A stretch of 64,000 nucleotides of DNA from Dama dama (lineage: Eukaryota > Chordata > Mammalia > Artiodactyla > Cervidae). Below are positions 46,852 to 56,755 of the stretch, one piece after another; position 1 is the first letter of the stretch; each line of letters opens with the position of its first letter. Both the position numbers and the translations under genes were made by a program. Below the pieces are notes generated by a model. That model was not told where the DNA came from and made no database searches. It was given only the letters and a program-made list of their open reading frames with translations. The stretch covers positions 19,069,001 to 19,133,000 of the forward strand of contig NC_083691.1 of the NCBI RefSeq assembly GCF_033118175.1, given 5' to 3'.

Positions 46852-47140
46852 TACACCTGGAACTAACACAGAATTGTAAATCAACTACCTACTGACGTGA
46901 GAATGTAAGTTACCCTATCGTGTCCAGCTCTTTGTTTCCTCATGGACTGTAGCCTGCCAGGCTCCTCTGTCCATGAAATTCTTGAGGCAATAATACTGGA
47001 GTGGGTAGCCATTCTCTTCTTCAGGGGATCTTCCCCACCCAGGGATTGAACCCTGGTCTCCCGCATTGCAGGCAGATTCTTTACTGTTTGAGCCACCAAG
47101 AAAGCCAAATCAACTACACCTCAATTTTAAAAAAGCACAA
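46852..47140 (+). mobile_element. L1 3' terminus split by a SINE
   Basis: Left: gtacacctggaactaacacag. Right: aatcaactacacctcaatttt. An 11-bp duplication, aaatcaactac, at 46878-46888 and 47107-47117 brackets the SINE. Confidence 0.8.
46889..47106 (-). mobile_element. Bov-tA SINE inside L1
   Basis: Reverse complement: cgtgtccagctctttgtttcc, caggctcctctgtccatgaa, ccacccagggattgaaccc, tgagccaccaagaaagcc. Confidence 0.93.
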
Positions 47141-47221
47141 AACTAAGTCAAATATCATTAAGAATAATCAGAATCATTCCTGACTTGGAGTTTTCACAGC
47201 CATCGAATGGAAGACAAATTA

Positions 47222-47577
47222 TATGACACTTGTTATGGGTCCAATTGTTCTGCCATAAACATGTTGATGTCCTAACCCCCTGGTACCTGGAGTTGTGACC
47301 TTATTCGGAAATAGGGTCTTTGTAGTTGATTAACTTCCTATAAAAGGGGAAACCTGGCCCAGGGACAGACACGCAGAGAGAAGGTGATGTGAAGATACAG
47401 GGAGAAGACAGCCACCTACAAGCCAAGAGACATCCGAAGCTACAGAAGCTAGGCAAGAGGCCTGTAAAGACTTTGGTCTCTGCTGAGAAGGAAAGATGGA
47501 GACCCTGGGTACCACAGCTGGCTCCGATGATGTCACCACAGCCCAGTACTCTTCCTGCTGTCATTACAGCATTTTAA
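47222..47577 (+). mobile_element. MLT1/MaLR LTR
   Basis: Contains cataaacatgttgatgtcctaac, tggagttgtgaccttattcgg, gaagatacagggagaagacagcc and cacctacaagccaagagac. Its 3' end runs into a CHR SINE. Confidence 0.82.
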
Positions 47578-47850
47578 CATTTATTTATTTATTTTGGTTG
47601 CACAGAGTCATTGTTGCTGTGTGTGGGCTTTCTCTAGGAAGAGTAGTTGGGGTTATTCTTCCTAGTAGTGCACGGGATTCTCATTGCGTGGCTTCTCTAG
47701 ATGCAGAGTAGAGGCTCTAGGCAGGGGTCAGTGAGTGTGGCATGTGGGCTAAGTAGTTGTGGCTCCCAGGCTTTTTGCTTGGTGGCATGTGGAATTCTCC
47801 AGAACCAGAGGTCAAACCCATGTCCCCTGCACTGGCAGGCAGATCCCTCC
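47578..47850 (-). mobile_element. CHR-2-type SINE, long form
   Basis: Reverse complement: atttatttatttattttggttgc, tcccaggctttttgcttgg, ggcatgtggaattctccag, gtcaaacccatgtcccctgc. Confidence 0.88.
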
Positions 47851-48529
47851 TGCTGTATTTAAGGCTTCAATCAGGGCCGCCTAAGAGACTTACTCCCTCC
47901 AGGTACAGTTTTGTCATTTGCCTGCAGAAAAAGGGGTCTGGGCTCAGACCACCTTGCCTGCCGGCCCCCCTGCCACCAGCCAATTCCCCCCAAAGCCACC
48001 CACCACCATTTCTCTCTGCAGCCTCCCGAGTGGTGGGGGTTCCACTCACCGTGCTTTTGTGGAGGAGGATTTGATGGAGATTTGAGTTTTCCCCTGGAGA
48101 CGCTAGGAAGACAGTTTGTCTCAGCCTAACACTAAGGCCCAGCTTCACATTTATGGCTGTTTCTGTGGTTACCTTTCTTCGGGGATGTTTGGGGTGGGTG
48201 GTGATGGTAGAGGTGGGGGCGTGTGCATATCTGCTCTTCTAGAACCCAGATTTTCTGAAGCCACTGGCAGGGTGCCTTGGGAGGCACAGACCCCCATTTT
48301 TGCCTGCTAGCTGCTCACCACACGGCAGGCAGACAGGAAAGTCTGCAGGAAACACGGGTCCACCTCCCCCTGAGACCTAGGGGCTCTCAGCCCAGAGGAT
48401 GAGATGGCAACCAAGCCCCTTCTTCAGCAGAGACTGAAGACCCACAGAATGTCAGGGAGGGAGGAGCCAGAAGAAGCCTGCTCCTGTCCATTTTACAGGT
48501 GGGGAAACTGAGGCTGAAGGAGTCCAAGT
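47851..48529. other. Unassigned GC-rich stretch
   Basis: About 48410-48525 has L2/MIR-like words (ccattttacaggtggggaaactgaggc). No gene is seen. Confidence 0.4.
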
Positions 48530-48845
48530 CAAGTCAGTGAAAGTCACTCAGTCGTGTCCGACTCTTTGTGACCCCATGGACTGTACAGTCCATAGAATTC
48601 TCCAGGCCAGAATACTGGAGTGGGTAACTGTTCCCTTCTCTAGGGGACCTTCCCCACCCAGGGATCAAACCCAGGTCTCCCGCGTTGTGGGCAGATTCTT
48701 TACCAGCTGAGCCACAAGGGAAGCCCAAGAATACTGGAGTGAGTAGCCTTTCCCTTCCCCAGGGGATCTTCCCAACCTAGGGATCGAACCCAGGTATCCC
48801 ACATTGCAGGCAGATTCTTTACGAATTGAGCTATCAAGGAAGCCC
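48530..48845 (-). mobile_element. Dimeric Bov-tA-related SINE, copy 1
   Basis: A full reverse-complement unit (48530-48725) is followed head-to-tail by a partial unit (48726-48845). It carries the diagnostic ggactgtacagtccat word that ordinary copies in this window lack. Confidence 0.88.
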
Positions 48846-48950
48846 TTCTACATATAATGGAATAGTATTCAGCTTTAATATGGAAGGAAATCATGTCACA
48901 TGCTCCAACGTGGATGAACCTCGAGGATGTTATACTAAATGAAATAAGTG
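48846..48950 (+). mobile_element. L1 fragment
   Basis: Text atggaatagtattcagctttaa, caacgtggatgaacctcgagg and actaaatgaaataag is the L1 3' region. It is sandwiched between two dimeric SINEs. Confidence 0.8.
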
Positions 48951-49256
48951 AAAGTCGCTCAGTCCTGTCCAACCCTTTGTGACCCCATGGACTGTACAGT
49001 CCATGGAATTCTCCAGGCCAGAATACTGGAGTGGGTTGCCATTCCCTTCTCCAGGGGATCTTCCCAATGCAGCGATTGAACCCAGGTCTCCCGCACTGCA
49101 GGTGTATTCTTTACCAGCTGAGCCACAAGTGAAGTCCAAGAATATTGGAGTGGGTAGCCTTTCCCTTCTCCAGGGGATCTTCCCAACCCAGGGATCCAAC
49201 CCAGGTCTCCCTCAGTGCAGGCGGATTCTTTTACCAGCTGAGACACCAGGGAAGCC
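48951..49256 (-). mobile_element. Dimeric Bov-tA-related SINE, copy 2
   Basis: Same architecture as copy 1: full unit 48951-49139, partial unit 49140-49256, and the same ggactgtacagtccat word. It ends immediately before the CpG island. Confidence 0.88.
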
Positions 49257-49759
49257 GCCAGAACTGGAACCCAGGCCTCCCTCCGCCAGGCCCCTGGGCT
49301 CCTTCCCTGAACCACACGCGGGAAGGTTGGGGCCATCTGCTTACAGGACGGGCAGGGGGGTGGTACCAGAAGGGGCCTGGCCGGCGGCCTGGGGCGACTT
49401 GAGAGGCTTCTTCGCCCTCCTGGGCCACCGGGGCCGCACTTCCTGGCAGAGAACCCGGGAGGACGCGGGGCGGGCCTCTCCCGGGCACCGCCCCACAGGC
49501 CTCTCCCATACTCTCAGGCCAGGGGCCAAAGGTTAGGAAGGCGGAGCTGGCGCTTGGTTCCGCCCCCTACCTCGAGATCCACGCGGGGCAGCAAGGGGTC
49601 GGCGTGGAGAGGGCGGGGGCGGGGCGCGGCAGGGTCAGAAGTGGGGGGCGGTTACAGCCGGGGGTGGGACCAACGTGGGTTGGTGGGCGGGGTTAAATGG
49701 AGGGGCGTGGCCGAGCGGGGGCGGGTCTGCAGGAAACTTGAGCTCGCGCCCCGCCTCCG

Positions 49760-50095
49760 GCCCCCGCCTCCGGGCCCCGCCTTCGCGTCCCCTTCCTTCC
49801 CGGGGCTGGCGGGCGGGCCGCGGCGACTGCAGGCGGCGGACTGGCGGCTCTGCGGACGCGCGGGCGCCTCCACCTCGCTCCCTCCCTCTCTGCCGGCTTC
49901 CTTTTGTCTTTCTGCGAGGCGATGAGCGCAGGGCCAGCGCGGCGGCTGCGGGCGCACGGAGGCCCGCGCTCCTAGGCACCCCTTCCCTGGCCTCGGCGCG
50001 CCAGTCCCTCGCAGCGGCCCGTGCCCGCCCCCAGTGCCGGCGGCACGGAACTTGGGCTCGGGGAGCTCGACAGATCGCGTCCTGCGACGGAGCAG
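49760..50095 (+). other. Candidate non-coding first exon
   Basis: The region between the last GC boxes and a good donor (gagcag|gtagg, GT at 50096-50097) is a plausible first exon. Its start is not determined by sequence. It contains one short open frame starting at 49922 and no long frame with a persuasive start, so I read it as 5' UTR of a gene whose coding exons lie to the right of the window or further on in it. I do not recognise the gene. Confidence 0.5.
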
Positions 50096-50155
50096 GTAGG
50101 AAAGGGGTTGGGCTGCGGGTAGTGCGGGGCGTGTGCTGCGGTCGGGCTCTCTGCG

Positions 50156-50200
50156 TGTGTGTGTGTGCGTGTGTGTGCTTGTGTGCGCGTGTGCCGGCGG
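50156..50200. repeat. (TG)n/(CG) alternating tract
   Basis: Alternating purine-pyrimidine run (gtgtgtgtgtgcgtgtgtgtg ... gtgtgcgcgtgtg) just downstream of the candidate donor. Confidence 0.85.
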
Positions 50201-50754
50201 TGATTGTGTTTCTCTGCGCTGTGGAGTTGTGGTTGACTGAGTACGGCGGTGTGTCCCTGGAATGGCGTGTCCTCGTGGGGCATCCGTGTGTGCAGCTGGA
50301 ATCGGCACATTTGGGGGCTGCGTTTGTGGAATCGTGTCGGGGCGCAGTTGCTGGTGGGGACCGGTGCGTGGAGTGTGTATCGTGTGTGAGCGGCTGTGCG
50401 TGTCGGGGTGCGGATGGGCAAGGTGGGCGTGGGCGGACCAGACCCGAGCGCAGAGCCGCGCGGGTCCCGGCCGGCCAGCGCAGTGCGGAACTACAGACAG
50501 AGCAAGGATCCGAGGCCCGGGGTGGGGGGTGGCTAGCCCGGGCTTCGGGGACAGCCCGGCGACCCCCACCCGGGGACAGGTCCGCGCGGTCCACGTGAGT
50601 CGCCTGTGCGCTCTGGCCAAGGGAGGGGGCCGGCTCGGCGGCCATCTGCTCGCCCCTTCCCAGGCGGAGGGGCGGCGGGCAGAGCCCTGCGGCGGAGTTA
50701 GAAGCCGGGGCATCGCGGGGACTCGGGCCCGCGCCACCTGTGCCAGGTACGCCA

Positions 50755-50897
50755 CCATCCCGGATCGCGGTTTTCTTATCAAATGGGGACAGTTCCCCCC
50801 TCCCTCGGGGTCTGTCGTGACGGTTAAAATGAGAAACACTGTAGCTCTCTCTCGTTCGGCCGAGTGCCGGGCACACAGTAGGTGTTAGGTTAACTGG
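50755..50897 (+). mobile_element. MIR SINE inside CpG island
   Basis: MIR core and 3' part: ttcttatcaaatggggacag, gacggttaaaatgagaaac, gccgggcacacagtaggtg. About ten CpG dinucleotides occur within it, far more than usual for MIR. Confidence 0.75.
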
Positions 50898-50900
50898 ATT

Positions 50901-53900
50901 AGCGTCTCACTTTAAAAAAATCCTTTCTTTCCCCCTTTATCGTGGGAGAGGCTCCTGTTCCACACCCCCCCCCACCCCCGCCCCGTGTGTCGTGTGCTTC
51001 TCCCGCCGCCCTAACTTAACCATGAAGCTCGGAGACCCGAAAAAGTTTAGGCGGCCGGCGGTCCCGTCTCCCCGCCTCTGCTCCGGGCCGGCGCCGCCTG
51101 GAAGGTGTAGGAGCGCGCAGCGCCCGGCGCCCGCCCTTCTCCAGCCGCTAAGCCTGGCGCGCCCGAGCGGGGGTCCCTCTCCTGGCCGAAAGCAGAGGCT
51201 GCGGGAGTCGGGAGCCCTTTTGTTCAACAAGTTGCCTACTCCCCGGGGGCGTGCGGATCTGCCATCCGGGAGCCCAGCAGTGAGAAAGTGGCACTCGCCG
51301 CAGAGACGCATCTCGGGCTCCCTGGGCACCCCTGACCAGGCCTGGTCACGCGGAAGGCTGCCCCCTTTTCCTCCCCGCCAACATCCACTCCCCCCTAGAG
51401 GAGCATGATTGTCAGGATGGCGAGTCCTGCCTTGGGCGCTGGCATCGAACGCCCTACGTTCTCCACCACCCCCCCCCCCAACCCCCCAATCCCTTCTCCC
51501 TTTGATCAGCCTTGTGCAGGAAGCTGAGGGTCTGCGTGGGACTCTTTTCTCCTAGTCCCACGCCTTAATTTTTAATGTTTAGTGCCAAACCTGGTGCTCA
51601 TTGAACTGCAGTGACTGTGCACGCAGCTCTAACCAGCATTCGCTTTCAGGCGGAGTTCGGCCAGCCACACCAGAGCGCTTGCTCAGACCCAGCACGGCCA
51701 GCTGGCCAGGGCTGCTCTGCCGCCTGCCTTCTGCCATAGCCCGGGATTCCTCCCTTTCATTTCTAGTTTCTTCCTCCCAGGACCCTTCTCAGACGGGAAA
51801 AAAAAAAAAACAAACCCCAAAATACAGCTTTCACCAAGGGAGCAGCAGACCTCATGGTACATGTGGTTCTCAAAATGAAATGCTGGCATGGAGTGGGCAG
51901 GGGCTGCACTTGGGTCCCGGTGCCTTTCCAACTGTCCAGTGCTCTTGGCTGGTGTTCTCAAGGAAGCTTCCACAGGCTTCTATGACACAGGAGCAGAAAC
52001 CTCTGGCTCGGTTCCTTTGGTCTGCCTTCTGCTGGGACCCAAGCCCTGAGATCTCCACAGTGATTGCAGGCCAGGGGAACCGAATAATAAGCTAATTTGT
52101 CATCCTCAGTTGGTGTTAGGAGCACACTTAGAATGCAACCTGCTTTTCGTGTTTCCATAAAAAGATTTTATATCCTAGAGGAGAAGAAGACTCTTGATCT
52201 GTATCCTATTCTCATCCCCATAATCAGATTTCAACAATAATATTAAAAAAAAAAAATCAGCCTCACTTTGTCTGCTTAGAAGACAGAGCAAAAGCTGGGA
52301 TTTCCCCCTCCCCCCTAGTTAAAACCAGCCCTTTGTCTTAAGGAAAACAGTGTTATGGACTTAGATCTATTTCTGTTTCACTTTTGAAAGCGCCTGTAAT
52401 TACTGAGCTCTTGAGGTTTTATTGGATAATGTGTTGGAAGGAAGGGCTAGGGATTCTGCCTCTCGCTTGCCATGGGATGTGGTGCCATGTTCTCGCCTTG
52501 CCTGCTTCATTTGTGTTCCGATTTTTGTAAGTTGGGAAGCATACATCAATGTGTGATAATAATTTGGGAGACCTGGCTTTGGGAGTCAGATGCCCAGAAG
52601 AACAGAGATTTGCCCCAACACTAGCCAATGACCCACTCGTTTTCAACAAGCCCTTCTCGAGAGATACTCCAAGACAAATAAAAAGCTTGAACAAATTCCT
52701 TCAGGATTTCTCCTAAAGTCCCTTTCTGGCTGCAGGGCTGTGCAGAATTAGAAAAACAGAAGGTCAACGAGTGGGGTCTCATTGGCCCACACTCCCTAGC
52801 CCGAGCCTTGCACTCACCAAGCCCCCTTTCTACCTGGAGCTCCTGTGGCGTTTTGTCTGGTGCAGAGGTAGGGCTGTCATCCAGGGCTTGCAACTCCTGC
52901 CCTCAGGGCTCCGCACACATAATTTCAACATTCACATGAAATACAATGGTGAGTGTTTGCTCTTCGGAGTAGTCTGTCTTCCCCTTCCTCCAACAGGCCT
53001 TCCCCCAAACTTACTTATGGTAAGACCTTGCCTTGCCCCTTTGGAAGTGGTGAAGTGCCATGGTCTGATAGTCCAGGATACTAAATTAATAAGGAGCCCC
53101 AGAATTTATTTGGCACCAGAGAGTAAGCCTCCCGGCAGCTGACATTTTATCTAGGTTGAGGATTGGATTTGTATGAGAATTTAGCGTTCCAGGAAGACCT
53201 AAACTGTGCTTGTTTGTTGCAGGTTGATGCTTCCAGTTTATGAGTTGCCAGCCCAGACTTGATGGGAGATTATGTGTGTTTTGCTAGTTTGTCAGCCCCT
53301 GATGTCATTGTGCTGGGGAAAGAGAGCCCTTGGAGGCTTAATCATACTCTACCTTGGGACTCATCATCCTCCTGTAGTCTCGTTGGATTCCTTGTATGTT
53401 TTCATGCCCACCTGCAAGGCTGCACATCTGTGCATCTCGTGTGGGTCTTATCCTCTTCCCTTTAGGCTCAGTTTCCAATCAGGATGATGGAGGGTAATCA
53501 TGTATGGAGACAGCAGAGCGGACTTAGGGTCTTTCGGTGCCACTTGCCCCATGGAAAAAAACTTTCAAATCACTTTTCACCAAAAAGAAGAAACAAAAAA
53601 TGCGTTGAAATCTACTCGTGTGGATTTCATGTAACTTCAGGTAATCCATACGGTTTGATAGGTGGAACATGTATTAGGCACTGAGCAAGGTGCAAGTCTA
53701 AAGAATTTTTAAAAAATTATCTGAAAAGCACAGTGAATCCTTTCAGAGAACCTTGCCTTGGCCATGCCATTTCAAGTCAAATTGAATTTCAGAGGCAAAG
53801 CTTCACATCTTGGTGTTTGTGACACGTGACTAAGTAAAGACACTGTCTGAAAGGCCTCAGGCTCCCTCCCCTGCTGCATTGGGGTGGCCAAGATGCTTTC

Positions 53901-53930
53901 CTTTTACCGTTTCATTTGCCTTCAGAGGGG
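50901..53930. other. Presumed intron, repeat-poor
   Basis: GC-rich with CpG to about 51.4 kb, then ordinary composition. C-rich runs lie at about 50963-50985 and 51466-51486, and A12 at about 51799-51810. No gene, named SINE or LINE is recognised. Confidence 0.4.
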
Positions 53931-54153
53931 CTTCCCTGGTAGCTCAGCTGGTAAAGAATCTGCCTGCAATGGAGGAGACCCTGGTTCGATCCCTGGGTCG
54001 GGAAGATCCCCAGGAGAAGGATTAGGCTACCCATTCCAGTATTCTTTTATTTTTTTCCCACTCTAGTATTCTTGCCTGGAGAAGCTCATGGACAGAGGAG
54101 CCTGGCAGGCTACAATCCATAGGGTCGCAAAGAGTCAGACACAACTGAGCAAC
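53931..54153 (+). mobile_element. Bov-tA SINE with internal insertion
   Basis: Head ggcttccctggtagctcagctgg, B box ggttcgatccctggg. A T-rich patch and a partial repeat of ctagtattctt at about 54040-54075 lengthen the middle. Confidence 0.9.
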
Positions 54154-54632
54154 TTCTTCTTGCTGTACTTACATTCCTTCATAAGCTCAGTCACCCCTCT
54201 CCCCCACCCCCACTTGCTAATCCAGCTGCTGTGTTTTCTGGGTATTTGTTTCTTTTTAGAGTTTCAGGTACAACCCAGGTTGGCAGGAAGCCAGGAGACT
54301 GGGGTGGGCCTGCCTCGTTAGATGAGAAGTCTTCTTTGAGGAGCTAGTGATGGGTTTCTGACCCTTGGCTAAGAAACACTCAGGATTGTTCAAATCTTAA
54401 CTCCTTGGATAAAGCCGCCATGATCCTGGACACAGGAAGAAAGTTTTGGGGTATGTTTCGTTCCTCTTAGGGAAGTCTTCCCCAATTGCCTGAATACCCT
54501 GTTGTCCTAGCTAGTCTTCCCTTGCCGTGTGTCCCCTTCAGCAAGGGAGGTGTCCCCTTGGTCGGGCACCTGCTGTCGCCTCGGTGAGCTCTCCACCGCT
54601 CTGACCGAATGCTGTTGCGTGTGCTGCACACT
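54154..54632. other. Unassigned intronic or intergenic stretch
   Basis: No gene or clear repeat is seen. Confidence 0.35.
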
Positions 54633-54930
54633 TCATTGTTGTTCAGTTGCCAAGTCATGTCTGACTCTTTGCAACCCCATGGACTGCAGCACACCAAGCC
54701 TCCCTGTCCCTCACCATCTCCAGGTGTTTGCCCAAGTTCATGAACTTGATGCCATCCAATCATCTTGTCCTCTGTCGGCCCCTTCTCCTCCTACCTTCAA
54801 TCTTTCCCAGCATCAGAGTCTTAACCAATGATTCAGCTCTTCACATCAGGTGGCCAAAGTATTGGAGCTTCAGCATCGGTCCTTCCAGTGAGTATTCAGG
54901 GTTGGTTTCCCTTAGGATAGACTGGTTTGA
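54633..54930 (-). mobile_element. BovB (RTE) LINE 3' end
   Basis: Reverse complement: gttgttcagttgccaagtc, caacccc atgg region, tcaatctttcccagcatcag, ggtggccaaagtattggagc. 5'-truncated and diverged. Confidence 0.9.
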
Positions 54931-55232
54931 AGTGCTCCATGCTACCCCACATCACAGCAGAGCCTAGAGTCCCTCCACACCTCCCACCCCACCCTGTGTT
55001 TCTGGGCCCTTCTCCCTTCTTTCTCCACCCATCTAATGGCTCAGCCCCCTGTTGCCCCACCCCTCTCCCCACCCCCATGCCTCTTCTTCCCAACACCCAG
55101 CCAAGCCTCATCCCTCAGGCTGGAGCTTGGCTTGCATTCCTTTGCTGCAGGCACGCTGTCCTCAGGTCAGTTTTTCGATTTCTTCATCTCCTTTTCCACC
55201 CCCACGACCCCCCAGGTTCTTTCTCTTCTTCA
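54931..55232. other. C-rich unassigned stretch
   Basis: Pyrimidine-rich, CpG-poor sequence with no recognisable gene. Confidence 0.35.
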
Positions 55233-55438
55233 GTGAAAGTGAAAGTGAAGTCACTCAGTCGTGTCCGACTCTTTGCAATCCCATGGACTGCAATCCTCCA
55301 TCCATGGAATTTTTCAGGCAAGAGTACTGGAGTGGGTTGCCATTTCCTTCTCCAGGGGTTCTTCCTGACCCAGGGATTGAACCCAGGTCTCCTGCATTGC
55401 AGGCAGACGCTTTACCGTCTGAGCCACCGGGGAAGCCC
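55233..55438 (-). mobile_element. Bov-tA SINE
   Basis: Reverse complement with gaaagtgaaagtgaagtcac start, ggaatttttcaggcaagag, cagggattgaacccaggtctc and tgagccaccggggaagccc. Confidence 0.93.
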
Positions 55439-55779
55439 ACTGCTAAACCCCTCCTGTAGTCTTGCTCCAAACCTGGCTCTGAAAGCTGGGCCTGGGCTGC
55501 ATCCCTGTCCAGAGGGCTTGGTGGCGGTTGTAGGGTGGGGAGACCATCCAATGAGCTGGTGGAGTTGACAGGTGCCTGGAGGGCAGCTCCTGCCCTGGCC
55601 CCAGGCCTGGGGAGAAGCACCATTTAAGTTGTGGGATGAGGCAGCTTTCTGGAGGCAGGTGGGGGCCCAGGGAGGCTGGAAGTGGGACTCTGAAGGTGAG
55701 TCAGGCCGGTGGACACGGTGTCTTCCTTCTCCTGCCACCCAGACTTGATCCATTAAATTCCTACTTCAGTCTTTAAAGA
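55439..55779. other. Unassigned GC-rich stretch
   Basis: No gene or clear repeat is seen. Confidence 0.35.
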
Positions 55780-56165
55780 TTTTTTAAATTAACAGCTTTA
55801 TTGAGGTATAATTTACATACCATAAAGTGACCCATTTAAAGTATATTGTTTGATGGGACTTCCCTGGTGCTTCAGTGGTTAGGACTCCATGCTTTCACTG
55901 CCAAGGGCAAGGGTTTGCTCCCTGGTTGGGGAACTAAAGAACCCACAAGCCTCACTGTGCAGCCAAAAATCGTGTATTATTTTACACTTTTAAGTAAACT
56001 TACAGAGCTCTGCGACCGCCACCACAACCCAGTTTTAGAATGTTTCCCTTGCCCGGAAGGCTCCCTCATGCCCGTAAGCTGTCACTCCCTGTTCCCACCC
56101 CTGGCCCCGGGCAATCGCTCTCTGGCTTTCGGTCTCTTGATTTGCTGTTTCTTCCCGGCTTTGTA
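55780..56165 (-). mobile_element. L1M 3' end, split by CHR SINE
   Basis: Left: taacagctttattgaggtat, ccataaagtgacccatttaaag. Right: cttacagagctctgcgaccg, cacaacccagttttagaatg. Confidence 0.78.
55858..55985 (+). mobile_element. CHR-type SINE inside L1M
   Basis: Contains gacttccctggtgcttcagtgg, actccatgctttcactgcc and a short tail with gtgcagccaaaaat. Confidence 0.88.
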
Positions 56166-56436
56166 GATCTGGCTTGAGGGCCTCCTCCGGGAAGCCTTCT
56201 TGGAGTCTTCCAATTAGAATTGGCTTCTGAAGGAGCCAGTGCTCTCTCCCTGGGGGTTGGCGAGCTCTTGGAAGGAGCCTCAGGTCTCACTGGCCCCTTG
56301 TCTGTCGCCTAGCACAGCGCCGGGCACCTGGGAGGCCCAGAGCATGTTGGCTGGCCTAAATGAAGTTGCCTGCCTTAAGTTTCTTGTGTGAACTCCTGAG
56401 TATCCAGCAAGGTATTGGAGTTTAAAGTACAGGGTG

Positions 56437-56755
56437 GTCTTCCCTGATGGTCCAGTGGTTACGAATTTGCCCTCCAATGCAGAGGACACTGGTTTGATCC
56501 CTGGTCTGGGAAGATCGCCCCTGGGCTGGGCCCACAAGCCACAAATACCGAGCCAGCGTGCTGCAACTGCTGAAGCCCGTGTGCCCTAGAGCCTGCGCTG
56601 TGCTGTCAGAGAAGCCATTGCAATGAGAAGCCTACGCACTGAAACTAGAGAGTAGCCTCCACTCTCCGCAACTACAGAAGCGCCACCCTCCCACGCTGTG
56701 CATAGCAATGAAGACCCAGTGCAGCCAATAATAAATAATATAAATATTAAAAAAA
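56437..56755 (+). mobile_element. CHR-2-type SINE, long form
   Basis: Head cttccctgatggtccagtgg, B box ggtttgatccctgg, body gtgctgcaactgctgaagcc and gcaatgaagacccagtgcagcc, A/T-rich tail. Confidence 0.9.

Larger units (their letters stand above)
49257..50900 (+). promoter_or_regulatory. CpG island, probable promoter
   Basis: From about 49.3 kb the sequence turns abruptly GC-rich with dense CpG, unlike everything to its left. GC-box motifs cluster at 49558-49566 (cgccccc), 49611-49627 (ggcgggggcggggcg), 49683-49690 (gggcgggg) and 49716-49724 (cgggggcggg). There is no clear TATA box, which fits a dispersed CpG-island promoter. The lack of decay of CpG implies the island is unmethylated in the germ line. 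Orientation is inferred from the splice donor at 50096 on the + strand; a bidirectional promoter cannot be excluded. Confidence 0.82.

Noticed and set aside
49635..50876. Long minus-strand open frames (413 and 395 codons) across the CpG island, and a 307-codon + frame.
   Set aside because: They overlap in several frames at once, which is typical of GC-rich DNA lacking stop codons. They are Arg/Pro/Ala/His-rich low-complexity translations with no domain, and include translated TG repeats.
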